This document shows positions 37,248 through 50,963 of a stretch of 64,000 bases of DNA, piece by piece (position 1 is the stretch's first letter; each line of letters begins with the position of its first letter). The notes under the pieces are model-generated. The model saw nothing but the letters and a program-made list of their open reading frames with translations. It was not told the origin of the DNA and ran no database searches. The position numbers and the translations under genes were made by a program. This DNA comes from Hypericum androsaemum (taxonomy: Eukaryota; Streptophyta; Magnoliopsida; Malpighiales; Hypericaceae), in the NCBI GenBank assembly GCA_963995505.1, contig OZ023198.1:12577141-12641140 (forward strand), given 5' to 3'.

Positions 37248-37919
37248 CCCAATAATGTTACTTCGAAGAATTCTACTATAATAACAAAGTAAAACTATTG
37301 GACGGCACACCTAGTGAGAAATAGATGTGGTACCCACATAGTGATTATTCTTCTTGACGTTATTTCGTTTATATTTGGTGCACTTTACAATATGCTACGG
37401 TAAAATACAAAATTAGGTAGTAAAGGTGTTATACATATAATTTACAGTGAAAGTAAATATTTTTAAGCTGTTTGAGTAATATTTTAGAAGTTGTTGGAAA
37501 TTATTTTATGAATATTTTCTATACATATGAAAGTTTTGTTATAATAAAAAAGTGAAAACATATGTGTAATTACTAATTAGTTATTAGTTTTCAGAAAAAA
37601 TAGTTTTAAAATAATTGTTTATAAAAACATAGTACATACAATTGATTACAGTTAAAATTTCCAGCTCGCAAATGAATCTTGTAAACTAAAAGAATAACTT
37701 TCTTCTGAAAAATGCAGTACCAAAAACCAAAAAAATAAAATTGTTGAATATTCTAAAAAATCATTTGTATAGGACATTTTCCATTGTTGTGTTGATAAAA
37801 GATGTTACTGGTCCAATATGATAATATCACAATCCAACTATTAATTTTATACCAAGAGACGAGATCCAATCAAGTATCAAAAAATTAAAATTAATTTTTT
37901 TGGAGTCTAATTTTAAAGA

Positions 37920-38617
37920 GTAATTTTTGCAGAAAAACTTTGAGAGAATGTCGAAACGAACTTAAGAACAGGTACGGAGTGGTCGTCCCAAGAGCGATTC
38001 GAACAAAAAGATAAGGATGGAAGAAATATGGGAGAGATGAGAGAAGATATATATTGAAATTGGTAGAGAAGAAAATAATTGATGAAAAAGTAAGAACTTT
38101 ATTTAAAAATTAAGGTGAAGAGAAAAGGAAAACAACAAAAATATAAAGCTACGAAGCTAGAGGAATTTGTATGTTGTTTGTGTGTATTGTCTTGTCCTAT
38201 GTCTATGCCCAAGCTCTCTTTATATAGAGAGACTCCCAACTTAGTACCGTCCTAGTATAAGAAGCCTAGACTAATACAGAAAAACCTACTTCCTAAGTTG
38301 CACTTTGATTGGGCCTCCTCACGTCTCTGAAATCCATATTCGCTCGTGCCCTTTCAAGCTCATCGCCTTCTCTTTTCCGAATAACTCACGAAATCTGTCA
38401 TCTTCGCGTGTGCCTATACTAAAGAGATTTCTAACTCAATTTTGACACACTTACATGTCAAATTTGGAGATGACACAGTATATAATTGTAGATATATGCC
38501 GTATCTTTCTGTAGCTTTTAATCGCATCAATCCGATACTCTAGTAAAAACTTATGACTTTTTTACTGAGACAAGGTCGGTATGAGTTCGCAAATTAATTT
38601 TTCACTCCAACAGTAAC
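37920..38617 (-). mobile_element. Solo LTR, second copy, with TATA-like core
   Basis: The LTR is 37925-38612 (688 bp), aligned end to end with 19577-20190. On the minus strand it begins TGTTGGAGTG and contains CTCTCTATATAAAGAGAG near 38219-38236, a plausible promoter core. Flanks gtaat (37920-37924) and gtaac (38613-38617) match at 4 of 5. The site is empty in the duplicated copy at about 40453, which independently supports insertion. Confidence 0.72.
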
Positions 38618-39334
38618 ATATTAAATAAAAGATATGGGTCGATAGTTAATTTTTTTTCATTACTCAAAAAAATTTAAAAGAATTGTCTGACATTTCTATT
38701 TTCTTTGATTTTAATTAAAACTAATAACCTTTTTTGGTAATATGATGCGCCTTTTATTAAAAAATTAAAACTAGTAACCCTGAATTAAACTTTTAGCTGC
38801 TTGTTCGTGACCCTGAATTGATCCTTATATAGCAATTTACAAATGTCGTATATTATTGGTGGTTCTAACTGATATATTAAATCACTAAATGAATAATTAA
38901 GAGAGAAAAAATAGTTACTTCGGAAGTTTTAATCCATCATTTGTGGATTGATAATTACGTACCATGTCATAGATCATAGTGCATAGAGATCAACACATAA
39001 TTTCTGTATTAATAACCCAACAAACAACGGAACAATAATTATATACGGTAATTTTGCCTTTTTTATTTTGACAATACAATCAATGGGAAAACAGACTAAA
39101 ATACCTTCTTTTTTTCAAAGACTCTTTTGTAATAAAGTATTCCATTGTATATCTAAATAAAATTCTTCTTGTTTGAAGAGTTTTCTCACCTCTAGAAAGT
39201 TCTTATCTGACTCGAACTTGAATTTATTGATCCAGTAAACCGGACACCAATTACTTCTTGAAAATTAATCTTCTAGCTTCTTAATAAGAATGGATGACCA
39301 AGGTAATTAGCCCAAACTTTGTGTACTATACTAA
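38618..39334. other. Remainder of duplicated block copy 1
   Basis: AT-rich, non-coding, alignable to about 40453-41490 apart from the Cassandra LTR that only copy 2 carries. No gene seen. Confidence 0.4.
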
Positions 39335-39429
39335 ATGTCATTAACAACAAACAAGATTAATGAGATTGCTATAACGAAACAAAATTTGGTCAGTTCAAAA
39401 CGAAAATCTAACCCAAAAAAATTCCTCAA

Positions 39430-39528
39430 TACCTTTTGCAGCTATTTGTTTCAATTTGTTTGCCGGGAAGCCAACAAATCTGCACATACCCTAGCTGAAC
39501 TCTACCATCGGAGATTGCTCATTCACTA
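39430..39528 (+). mobile_element. LINE RNase H domain scrap
   Basis: Reads FVCREANKSAHTLAELYHRR, the conserved end of the RNase H-like (RVT_3) domain found in plant LINEs and related reverse transcriptases. Only about 30 codons remain, directly after copy 1 of the duplicated block. There is no other part of the element around it. Confidence 0.6.
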
Positions 39529-40849
39529 GCTTTGGATTTGTAGTCATTTTGATTCTTGTGATGAAGTTATAATTTTTCCCTAAAAAAGTCGTCTTCAAAT
39601 GGCAAGCATGATTATTTTGGATACAAGTTTCATGCAGATTAATGTTAGTTGTAAATATCATGGCGAACAAAATTTAATTATCAAAAAAATAATAAATGTT
39701 AGTTAGTATTTTAGAAGTCAAGAAATTATTGATTTTTTTTCAAGAGATAGTAAGTATGATTATATTTGTATTTTTTTTGTGCTTAAATATAGACAAACTA
39801 ATTTTTTAATATTTATAAGTATAGTGGGAAAAAATCAATTTTATTTATTTCGTAGTTAAAAAATGTAAACACTACGTGATAAACTCACAAATAATATTTT
39901 TCTTGGGGTCTATAATAACATTTATTAGGATTCTACAGGTAAAGTTTTTGCACCGCAGACCAACTCAGAAAGGAATATAGTACATATTGAGTTTTAGTTT
40001 TCAAAGAAATATTTTAGAATAATTGTTCATAAAACATAGTTAATAAGATTTATTACCATAAAAAAATTCAACTTGTAATAAATTTTCTAAAAAATCCATT
40101 ATGGAAAACAAATTACTTGACGTTCTGAAAATGAATTATTTTATTATTACTGTGCAGATAAGAGACTGGTCGATAGCTTTTTACTTTTTTATGGGCCCAA
40201 ACATAACAAATGACTGATAAAATAAAAGTTGAATTTTAATTTATTGTTTGCTATATGATATTGTACCAAAAAGGTCCAATCGCTTTCCGAATTAAATAAT
40301 ATTTGGATCCAATTACTTACAATATTTATGGATATGCAATTGAAAAACTACGGAGCCTACATTATTCTTTACATCAATGTGTAATAGAGATCCAAATAGA
40401 GTATGAGAACGTTTGAATAAATTCTTTATTCGAAGTCGAATTTATTTAAAAAACATAGTAAATAAAAGATATGGGTCGGTACCCCTGAAGTTAATTTTTT
40501 TATTACTCAAATCCCAAAGTTAAAAGAATTATACGACATTTCTATTTTCTTTAATTTAATTAAAGCCAGTAATCCTGGATTAAACTTTAGCTTGCAGTTC
40601 GTTTAATTTTTAAGTAATACCAAGCTATTTATACGCACATAAAAAGTGTAACAAAAATATTCCATGTGAGACGTTATTTGCTTAACTTTATCAATTGGCA
40701 CGTTATTAAGAACTCAACAAACAAACCCTAAAGAAACTCAACAAACAACTGAACAATAGACATATGGAGTTTTGACCTTTTTAAATTGTGACAATACAGC
40801 CTATTAAATTATCCAAGCAGATTAAAATACATTTTTTTCAAAGACTCGT

Positions 40850-41098
40850 TGATATAACACCCCGTGATATAACACCCCGACCAACTATCTTCACAGAATC
40901 TTCATAGACCAACATTTTTTTCAACGTGTTTTGTCCTCATTTGCACGTATCTCGAAAATTTTCCAGGAGGTCACTCATCCTAAGACTAACCCAGGTCAAG
41001 CGCATTTAATCTTGGAGTTTTCTTAGGATGTGTGCCGAAAAAAAAATTGCACATTGATAGTACCAATCAAATCACTTAAGGCCTTTTCAAATATAACA
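40850..41098 (-). mobile_element. Cassandra-type TRIM LTR (5S-bearing)
   Basis: On the minus strand it begins TGTTATATTTG and ends GGTCGGGGTGTTATATCA, like Cassandra LTRs, with an embedded 5S rRNA-like core at 40962-41037. On the + strand the terminal 15-mer tgatataacaccccg is doubled (40850-40864, 40865-40879). No second LTR or internal region was found, so it is solo or truncated. The matching position in copy 1 of the duplicated block (about 39125) is uninterrupted. Confidence 0.72.
40962..41037 (-). pseudogene. 5S rRNA-derived sequence within the LTR
   Basis: The minus-strand sequence follows the plant 5S rRNA gene from the CGGATCCCATCAGAACTCC region to GGATGGGTGACCTCCTGG: here CATCCTAAGAAAACTCC ... 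GGATGAGTGACCTCCTGG, with many substitutions. It includes the region of the internal Pol III promoter. It is degenerate and embedded in the LTR, so not a functional 5S gene. Confidence 0.75.
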
Positions 41099-41721
41099 TA
41101 TCATTTATGAGGTATCACAAATAATAAAGTAGTCCATTGCATTTGCATTTCTTGAACATTTAATTTCTTACCCAAATTGTGTACATATTTAATTGTAAAT
41201 TTATTAGAATTATAATCAATACAATATTTATTTTTTTAGTTAAACTACTTGATATTCGAATATTATTGTGTCCACTAATTCAGATTTAAATTACGTTGAA
41301 CTTTTAAAATGTGACAAAGTTTTTGCAACAATTCTCAGGTTATCAAAGTTGAAACTTTTGAGTAAATTAAAACAACGTCATTACCGGATGATTGTACAAA
41401 ATATTTACTTCACATAATATAGACAACACATTGTTACGGGGAAAAATTATACCGAGATAATTAAGAATCAAATGTTGGGATAAATCTCATCAACAACAAA
41501 CAAGATTATCCAGATATCTATAACGAAATGAATTCCGGGTGTTTAAAATCGAAATCTTTGACGTGGATCCTCAATAACCCATAAATTAGAGACACACAAA
41601 CCTAACAAATTAGTTAATTAATTAATTATCCTCTAATATCTTTGGGTAACTTACTTTATTCAGCAAATCAAGGACAGAACCGAACAGAAAAATCTCATCA
41701 ACTGGATGGGTGTCCTATTTC

Positions 41722-41729
41722 TATATATA
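41722..41729 (+). promoter_or_regulatory. Probable TATA box of the BGLU44-like gene
   Basis: TATATATA about 75 bp before the start codon at 41797, with transcription expected to begin near 41755. Confidence 0.5.
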
Positions 41730-41796
41730 GGAGCCAAAACCCAAATCCAAACCAAAACCACAACACTTAACACTTTCTCCTCCATTTTCTTAAAAG

Positions 41797-44704
<2,908 letters not shown>

Positions 44705-45719
44705 GTAGCCTAGGCCAGGTTTAGAGTTTAATTCTAATTAGCATGCTACTAAAGAAAGAGACAAAATAATGGTCTTGTTATAATAAGGGCATGTTCAATT
44801 TAGTTTGATGATGATGGTTTGTCTTGTCTTTGGTGTTTTGGATGAACTTAATTTTAGTTGGTGATCTGTCTGATCTTTGTTTAAGATAAATGGACATATT
44901 AGAGAGATGTCGGATTTGTGTTCATAAAGCTGTCGGATTTGAGGTGCAAAAGCCCTGCACAAATTTGTAACAAGCTAAGAGTTGCTTTCCCACATACGAG
45001 CCCACATGGTCCAGCCCACATACAATCTAAAGTTCCTTTCCCGCCGAGTTGCATTTCCCTCTCAATCAAAATGCCCAATTCCCGCTCTCACTTCTGATTC
45101 GTCCACGTCAGCTGACTCGTACACGTCAGCTGCCAGCTCATTACAAAGTTTCACCCTCTTTGATATTTCTGCAGCTCCAGGACTATGCAGATTGCGAGAA
45201 TTCGGCTTACTGGTGGGGTCCGGTTGAGTTCTCCCACTCGAGTGATAATCAAATGCCTCAAGTTTCCTTCCGAAATGGCGGTGGCTGTTGGGCAAGAATT
45301 TCTCTGCCAGCTCATCACAAAGTTTCACCTTCTTCGATATTTCTGCAAGTTCGGGAGTTGCTCGAGTTTGGGAGATGTCTCTAAGTGATTGAACAAAGAC
45401 GCAGAGAAAGTGTAGATGGTCTTATTGATGGCAGTATATCTATGGTTTGAGATGAAATCGATAGTCGGTTTAGTTTTGCGGGACTCCATGTTTCGCCAAG
45501 ACTACTAATAGACATCAGACCCAGCACTCAAGCCTAACCTCAGTCCGACACACTTGGCCAAGTGGCCTTCTTGACAATAAACGACCCCAAAAACACAAAA
45601 GTACAAAATTGGAAACGTGCACTTGTGTTCACCAAGAGACCCTAGACGCTTCCGCCGCCCTAAACCTTCAGATCTCCGCCTCCCACCTTGTCTAGCTCGT
45701 TCGCAAGTTCGCCATACAA
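44705..45719. other. BGLU44-like 3' flank and spacer with short repeat
   Basis: Starts with the 3' UTR. A ~52-bp imperfect direct repeat (ctgccagctcat.acaaag..gatatttctgca) is at 45130-45180 and 45304-45355. The region from 45500 on is more GC-rich and probably belongs to the decayed gypsy element next door. Confidence 0.4.
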
Positions 45720-46040
45720 CACTCGTCATCCCTTAAGGACCTTGACCGCAAGGAACTTGACAGAAAGCGACTCTTCAGTCAACGGGCATCCTCGCAGGTG
45801 GCGTCCTCCGGTTTAGTACCCGACCATTTGACTATCACCTCTGTAATAGCTTTGTTCTGGTGCTTGATTGTGCGGTGTTCTAGGATTTGCTCGGGCTCGC
45901 ACTCGGGGATGAGGTCCGGCGGAATCTGTAAGCAATGCTTCGACAATGGGCCTTCAAACCTTTTCAACCAGCTCACGTGGAAGGTGGGGTGAATCTTCGC
46001 CGACTCCGGAAGCTGTAGCGTGTAAGCTACTTCGGCGGAG
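45720..46040 (-). mobile_element. Ty3/gypsy pol end: integrase tail and chromodomain
   Basis: The minus strand reads VAYTLQLPESAKIHPTFHVS, then a chromodomain (PEQILEHRTIKHQNKAITEV, IVKWSGTKPEDATCEDA), the C-terminus of a chromovirus polyprotein. Expected Trp in the usual ATWED motif is Cys here. A stop follows EDAR in that frame and the tail continues in another, so it is broken. No upstream reverse transcriptase remains, because the MAC5-like gene begins soon after. Confidence 0.75.
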
Positions 46041-46535
46041 GTGAGTCACATGACCAACCAACCAAGCTTATTTTGTATTCCTACTGTTTAGCTAGCCAAG
46101 GTGAGAGATTATGCTGAAGGAAAAATCTTAGCTTATAATGGGTATTTATAGTGGTGGGATTAATTAGTGATTGGGGAGCCACATGCTTGCTTGCTTCACT
46201 TTATATAATAATATATGAAGCAATTAATTCATATATATATATTTGATTTTTGAAAACATGTCATACGACCTTAGAAAAGCATGTTCTTTTGTTTTACAAT
46301 AATACCGCCATCATCAAATTTGATAATTTATTATTTTTCATTTTGTAGGCAATCTAATCCAGTTGAGTGTGCTACATGTCTCACTCTAGGAGTTAATAAT
46401 TCTGAATATCATAACATTACAACACCACACTAAACAAACTATGTTCACAAACTGCCAAAGCTCTTCCCAAAAGAGCAAATTTAGGTGTTCCTTTTGTTAT
46501 TGAAAGCAAATAGAAGGTCATAAGATGCACCAGCT
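46041..46535. other. Spacer downstream of the first MAC5-like gene
   Basis: AT-rich, probably including the 3' UTR of the gene ending at 46536. No further feature recognised. Confidence 0.4.
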
Positions 46536-47239
46536 CTAGGCGACAGAGGAGCTCGGGATCTTGGTTTGCTTCCCAAGTCCGTCTACTACTGGGACAAGTT
46601 TTGGTTCAGGTTCTGGGTCGGGTTCCGGGTCAGAATCTTGGCACACAAGGGGCACCTGAAAGTCTTGAACGGGCAGCCCACCATTCAGGTCCACGAGGCA
46701 CGCTTGACACATATTCTTCAAGTGAACGCAAGACTGGCAAATCTCAGTCTCCTTGTACCCCGATTCCGGTCGTGGCCTCCACCTGATCAACGTAAACCGC
46801 TGCGTGCATATCTTGCATTCCTTAGCATTTGTCTCCCTTTTCTAGACACAAAAGAAGAGCATATACCGAATTAGTAGTAGTGCAATTTGGGCATCAATTG
46901 ACATCAACCTTAGCTACATCTATGTTTAAGATGCAAAAAAGCAACTCACAACAACAACCAAATACTAAAACTTGAAGAAGCATCAAATAATATTCAAGGG
47001 GAAGGTGGTGGTTGCATAAAATGCAAGAAGCAGCTCGCATAAATATCGGTCAACAACGGTACAAGCCGTAGCAAATGCATCAAATAATATTCAAGGGGAA
47101 TGTGGTTGTTGTATAAAATGCAAGAAGCAGCTCGCATCAATACCGGTCAATGGTACAAGCCAAATACTAAAACTTGGAAAAAGAATTGGCTTGGTAGCAA
47201 GGTTTTATTATTATAATGTATTAATTTAGTGTGTTGGGC

Positions 47240-47306
<67 letters not shown>

Positions 47307-47636
47307 TTTGTGGTCACTATTCTCGATTATCATGACGGTCAGTAAAGCATTTTTATTTTTTGATCCGGCGAATATATAAATTTTAAAATGATAAGTTTCT
47401 CAATGGGTAAGAATCTGGGTCGATCTGAGATATGAAATTCCATCGAAAACGAAAGCGTGGGGAGCTACAGCATGCAAATTACAATTTGGGAAAATGGAGA
47501 AGGGAAAAAAAATTGAAGGGGGGGACCGTACCTTGGGGAAGTAGGGGTCGTCGCCGAAGCACGATTCACAGACGATAGGGAGATAGGAGCGCTCAAAGCG
47601 CTCGGAATCGATATGTCTCAACGGCCGATGGGCCAT
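46536..47636 (-). CDS. Short MAC5/RBM22-like zinc-finger protein (copy A)
   Basis: Resembles the N-terminus of plant MAC5A/RBM22, a spliceosome-associated factor whose N-terminal zinc fingers are followed by CCCH and RRM domains. Two exons, 47532-47636 and 46536-46841, joined in phase 0; 136 residues against about 480 in the full protein. It keeps the start MAHRPLRH and the Cys pairs in LPIVCESC (23, 26), AKECKIC (44, 47) and EICQSC...MCQAC (70/73, 80/83). After GLPVQ it diverges into an acidic proline-rich tail (DSDPEPDPEPEP) and stops. CCCH and RRM are missing. Its leader is similar to that of copy B (50455-50660), so the two are tandem duplicates. It may be a real truncated gene or a decaying copy; no expression evidence is available. 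Confidence 0.6.
46958..47185. repeat. Tandem duplication of about 100 bp in the copy A intron
   Basis: The block gcatcaaataatattcaaggggaa...aaaatgcaagaagcagctcgc occurs at about 46980-47060 and 47078-47150. Both edges also share ccaaatactaaaacttg (46956, 47160). It lies inside the intron 46842-47531. Confidence 0.7.
47242..47305. repeat. (AT)n microsatellite
   Basis: About 31 AT dinucleotides in a row within the intron of copy A. Likely length-polymorphic and prone to assembly error. Confidence 0.95.
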
Positions 47637-48521
47637 CCCCGTGAAAGGCAGTAGCTTCAACGAAGCGATTCTTTAGGAAACCTAGGGAAGAGAAGAAGGA
47701 TAAAAGTTATGGCATGGGTAGGAAAACCCTAGTATTCGCAAACACGGCGATAAAGATAGGCAGGCGTATGTTATACGTACCCCTGAGAGACGTGGTTTTA
47801 GGTCGAGACAAGGTGTTTATGAGGGTAATTCTGCTGCCCAAGGGTCGAGAGAAAGATGGAGGAGGCCGATGCAGGGTTGTCGGGATATAAAGAGGCAATG
47901 CCAGGGTTGATGCAGGGTCCTTGGGCTTTTGTTTGTTTTCGGGCCTCGGCCCTTTTCTGGATCTTGTTATGTTGGAAGGCCATGGCCTTAGTTACTTTTG
48001 AGAGTATTCCACCAAAATAAGATACTTTTGAGAGTAACTTTTTGTTTTTTTGATGGGAAGTAACTAATAGAATATAATTCTCTCCCCCTCTCTCTCTCTC
48101 TAAATCTATCGCCAATAAAAACTAACAACATATATATACAAAAAAAGTACATCTCCCAAAAAGTGAATGCTCGGGCTTCCGTTTTGTACTCTTATTGGTT
48201 TTTTTTTTTTTTGTACAAGGGTTTTTCTGGTTCAAAATTTTGTCCTCTTTAGAGGTTGAATAAAGGCAGTGTAAAGGATAACTAAAGTAACCGCATGTCC
48301 AATGCGATTTTGTTTCTAAAATTCCGACATGTTTCGATAAAAATTCGATTTAATGGTGACCGTTAATTAAAACAAGACTCCATTTTTCTAAAATGTTTAG
48401 TTTCGAGTTTTTGTGTTATTGTTCCTTCTTGTCAATTGATTACAAGAGAGGTTGGAAAGGAAAAAAAAAAAACCACAATAACTGGATAATATGCACCCAT
48501 ACTAAAAACACAAGGTTGAAT
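47637..48521. other. Promoter region of copy A and 3' flank of copy B
   Basis: The part next to 47637 aligns with the copy B leader (gaagagaag.aggataaa..tta.ggcatggg, ttatacgtacccc). The rest is AT-rich with CT-rich and T-rich runs (48081-48102, 48199-48212). No gene seen. Confidence 0.45.
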
Positions 48522-50432
48522 CTATGCACCCATCCTCTGCGGGTCCATTGATGGATAATATGCTCTCTCTCTGGGAGGACTGTTGAAGTAGCGCTTTGGT
48601 TGGGGTGGGTCCCGAGTACCAGGTGGAGGCAACTGGATTACAAAAGCACAAGGCAACAGCCCGCCGCCGCCGCCTGCCTTGTTGAGTAGCTTCAGCGCCA
48701 CAGGATCATTTACACTGCAAACAAAGAGATGGATGGAAATCAATAAGCACGATACATAGATGAACACGACAAATGGGCATCATCAGCATGAAGTGGCAAT
48801 AGACCGAACAAGCCGCATTTCTCGGAATGTTTCTTCAACTACAACTTTTATCCAAAGGACTTCCATTTGATTTTTCACAGAGTTTAGTTTTGCAGACCAG
48901 AAAGGGGAGAAAGACTGCACATAGAACAGTTCCAATGAAATTTCACATACCCATAGTATCGATCCTTGATATTTTGTTGAGATAACTCTCCTGTTTCGGG
49001 CATCTCATGCCGGTAAGGGCACTCGGCACCTCTTGTGCATTGACCACGTACGTAGAAGCTGCAAACATGCGCTCGGTTTCTTTTGTAGTATGGTGTTGTT
49101 CTCTGGAGCTTCAAAATGGTGGCATTGGGGCGAGCTTTACCAAGAGAAGATTCATGCTCTGTACCTGCCCTAGCCTGCGAGGAGGAAGGGAAAATTTTTT
49201 TAAAATTAATTTCACGTCGCTGAACTCAGAGACAGAGATGTACAAAAATAAACGGGCAACACACATGCTCGACATCTATGCAAGAATGGGCAAGAAAGAG
49301 AAATTAAGCAAAGCCATCAGGCACGAGCAAGCCTTGGGCGTTCATGTCACAAACGAGCGAGTACATCCCTTGCTTGGGCTGTGGTAACACAGGAAAGGAC
49401 AAGGTTGTAGAGTTCAGGAGAAAGCCAAACATTCACATCTTCAACTAGTTGGACGCGAAGAACTCAGAACCAGCAGAATTGCACATGCTAAGACATTAAC
49501 CACGGCAAGCGCATACAGAAAACAAAACAGGCTTCCCCAAAGAGAGGAAAGAAGTAGAAAAAGTACCCTGCGGTCATGCTCCTCGGCAAGATACTCCATG
49601 TTGACATAGCTCTTGGGGATGGCATCATTAGGATCGAAACCGAGCACGGTATCTCGAACCTGCACGGGCAGCCCATACTCCGTGTCCAAAATGCACACTT
49701 GACACACGTTCTTCAACTTGGAGCAAGTCTGGCAAATCTCCGTCTTCTTGTACCTGGCATCCCGACCAGGCCTCCACCAGAACACAGAAAAAGGCCGCAT
49801 GCATATCTTGCATTCCGCACCATACTCGGCTCTCATCTAGAAACAAAACCATAGCATGTACATAAGATGGCAGATATTTCTGATCAGCTAGCAAGGCAAC
49901 ACGAGGAGGAGAATGAAATGCTACCAAACTGCCATGTTACATCCAATTAAGTCGTACATTAAAGATTATTAGCATTTCAGAAACTCGTCCCTCCCTCTGG
50001 TAACATGTTCTATGCAATACCTTGTAGAAACAAAATAAAATCGAAAAAGGTATGACAAGATGTTGAAATTCGCTGGCAAGATAAAGCAAAGCCAGACAAA
50101 CTCCTCACTTACTTTCTAATAATTAAACCTGAAACATCGAGCACCATTCCAGTACCTTAAAGCTTATCACATCAATTACAAGAATTTCAGAAACTCATCA
50201 CATGTAGCTCCTCGTCAAACGAATCCGGAATCTCCAACTCCTAGAGAGATGAATAGGAACCACATAGTACTAAAAACGAAATAGCTACTGCGTGCTAACA
50301 CCGATTTGGCGAAGCCGTTAAATATAAAAAGAACAAAGGTGACGAGGAGGGGTGCCGTACCATACGGACGCGGGGGTTGCCGCCGAGGCATGATTCGCAG
50401 ACGATAGGGAGATCGGAGCGCTCCCAGGCCAT
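48522..50432 (-). CDS. RRM-less MAC5/RBM22-like zinc-finger protein (copy B)
   Basis: Spliceosome-associated MAC5A/RBM22 relative. Four exons: 50361-50432, 49567-49836, 48951-49174, 48522-48714; phases join and give 252 residues. It keeps the N-terminal zinc-binding Cys clusters ([35 protein letters not shown]), the segment AEEHDRR, and a complete CCCH finger with Cys152, Cys160, Cys166 and His170 in [36 protein letters not shown] and [14 protein letters not shown] follow. There the full-length family would enter the RRM; instead a poly-Gly run from GGC codons leads into GLLPCAF and [17 protein letters not shown] C-terminal sequence, then a stop. The RRM is thus precisely absent. The start is MAWERSD, shorter than the usual MAHRLLRD. 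Function is uncertain; RNA binding through CCCH remains plausible. Confidence 0.72.
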
Positions 50433-50963
50433 CACCGCGAAGCAGTACCTTGAACGAAGAGTTTCAGCTGCGATTCTCTAGCCCTGGGGAAGAGAAGACG
50501 GAGATAAGTTAGGGCATGGGGAGGAAACCCTAGGATTCGTACAAGCGGAATCAGCCGCAGGCGTCTGCTATACGTACCCCGTACGCGAGAGACAAAGAGA
50601 GGGAGAGAGAGAGAGAGAGAGGCTTTTAGGTCGAAACGACGCGATTTTGGTGTAGGGAGAGAGAGCAAAAGGAAGTCTCTTTCCTTCCCTCCGATCGATA
50701 GAATGAGAGAGACTAAGATGGGGGGAGAGATTTTATAGTGGGGCAAGGAGTCTGCTTATGATGTAATTCTTCGAAATAAATTACTTTTTTCCTATTTAGT
50801 TTTTACGGTTCTTATAATAAAAAAACTCCAAGGAGACATTGTCGATTATAAACAGGACATGATTCGTACATATCTTGAATTTATTTTAGTTTTTTATTTA
50901 AATTTCAAGTTCATGTAAGATAAGTATAATTTTTGCGCCTTAATCAAATACCTCGAGAGAAAA
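50433..50963. other. Leader and promoter of copy B
   Basis: Contains the leader duplicated in copy A, a (GA)n run at about 50598-50622 (CT-rich on the coding strand, as is common in plant leaders), then AT-rich DNA up to the LINE. No other gene. Confidence 0.45.

Larger units (their letters stand above)
37530..39420 (+). repeat. Upstream copy of a duplicated block (copy 1)
   Basis: Direct, diverged duplicate of 39960-41560. Matching landmarks include ttcataaa/tttataaaaacatag, the taaataaaagatatgggtcg segment (38630 and 40462), gacatttctattttcttt, tttttttcaaagactc (39111 and 40835) and acaacaaacaagatta (39342 and 41496). It contains the solo LTR 37925-38612, which is absent from copy 2. Copy 2 sits immediately upstream of the BGLU44-like gene, so copy 1 may be the flank of a lost neighbour gene. 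Confidence 0.6.
39960..41560 (+). repeat. Downstream copy of duplicated block (copy 2)
   Basis: Partner of 37530-39420. It lies directly upstream of the BGLU44-like gene and therefore includes part of its distal promoter. It lacks the solo LTR of copy 1 but carries a Cassandra LTR that copy 1 lacks. Confidence 0.6.

Noticed and set aside
40962..41037. Functional 5S rRNA gene
   Set aside because: Only part of 5S is present, it has many substitutions and it lies inside an LTR.
45505..45729. Minus-strand frame next to the chromodomain as a separate gene
   Set aside because: Low-complexity Arg/Gly-rich reading without a known domain; probably retrotransposon tail.
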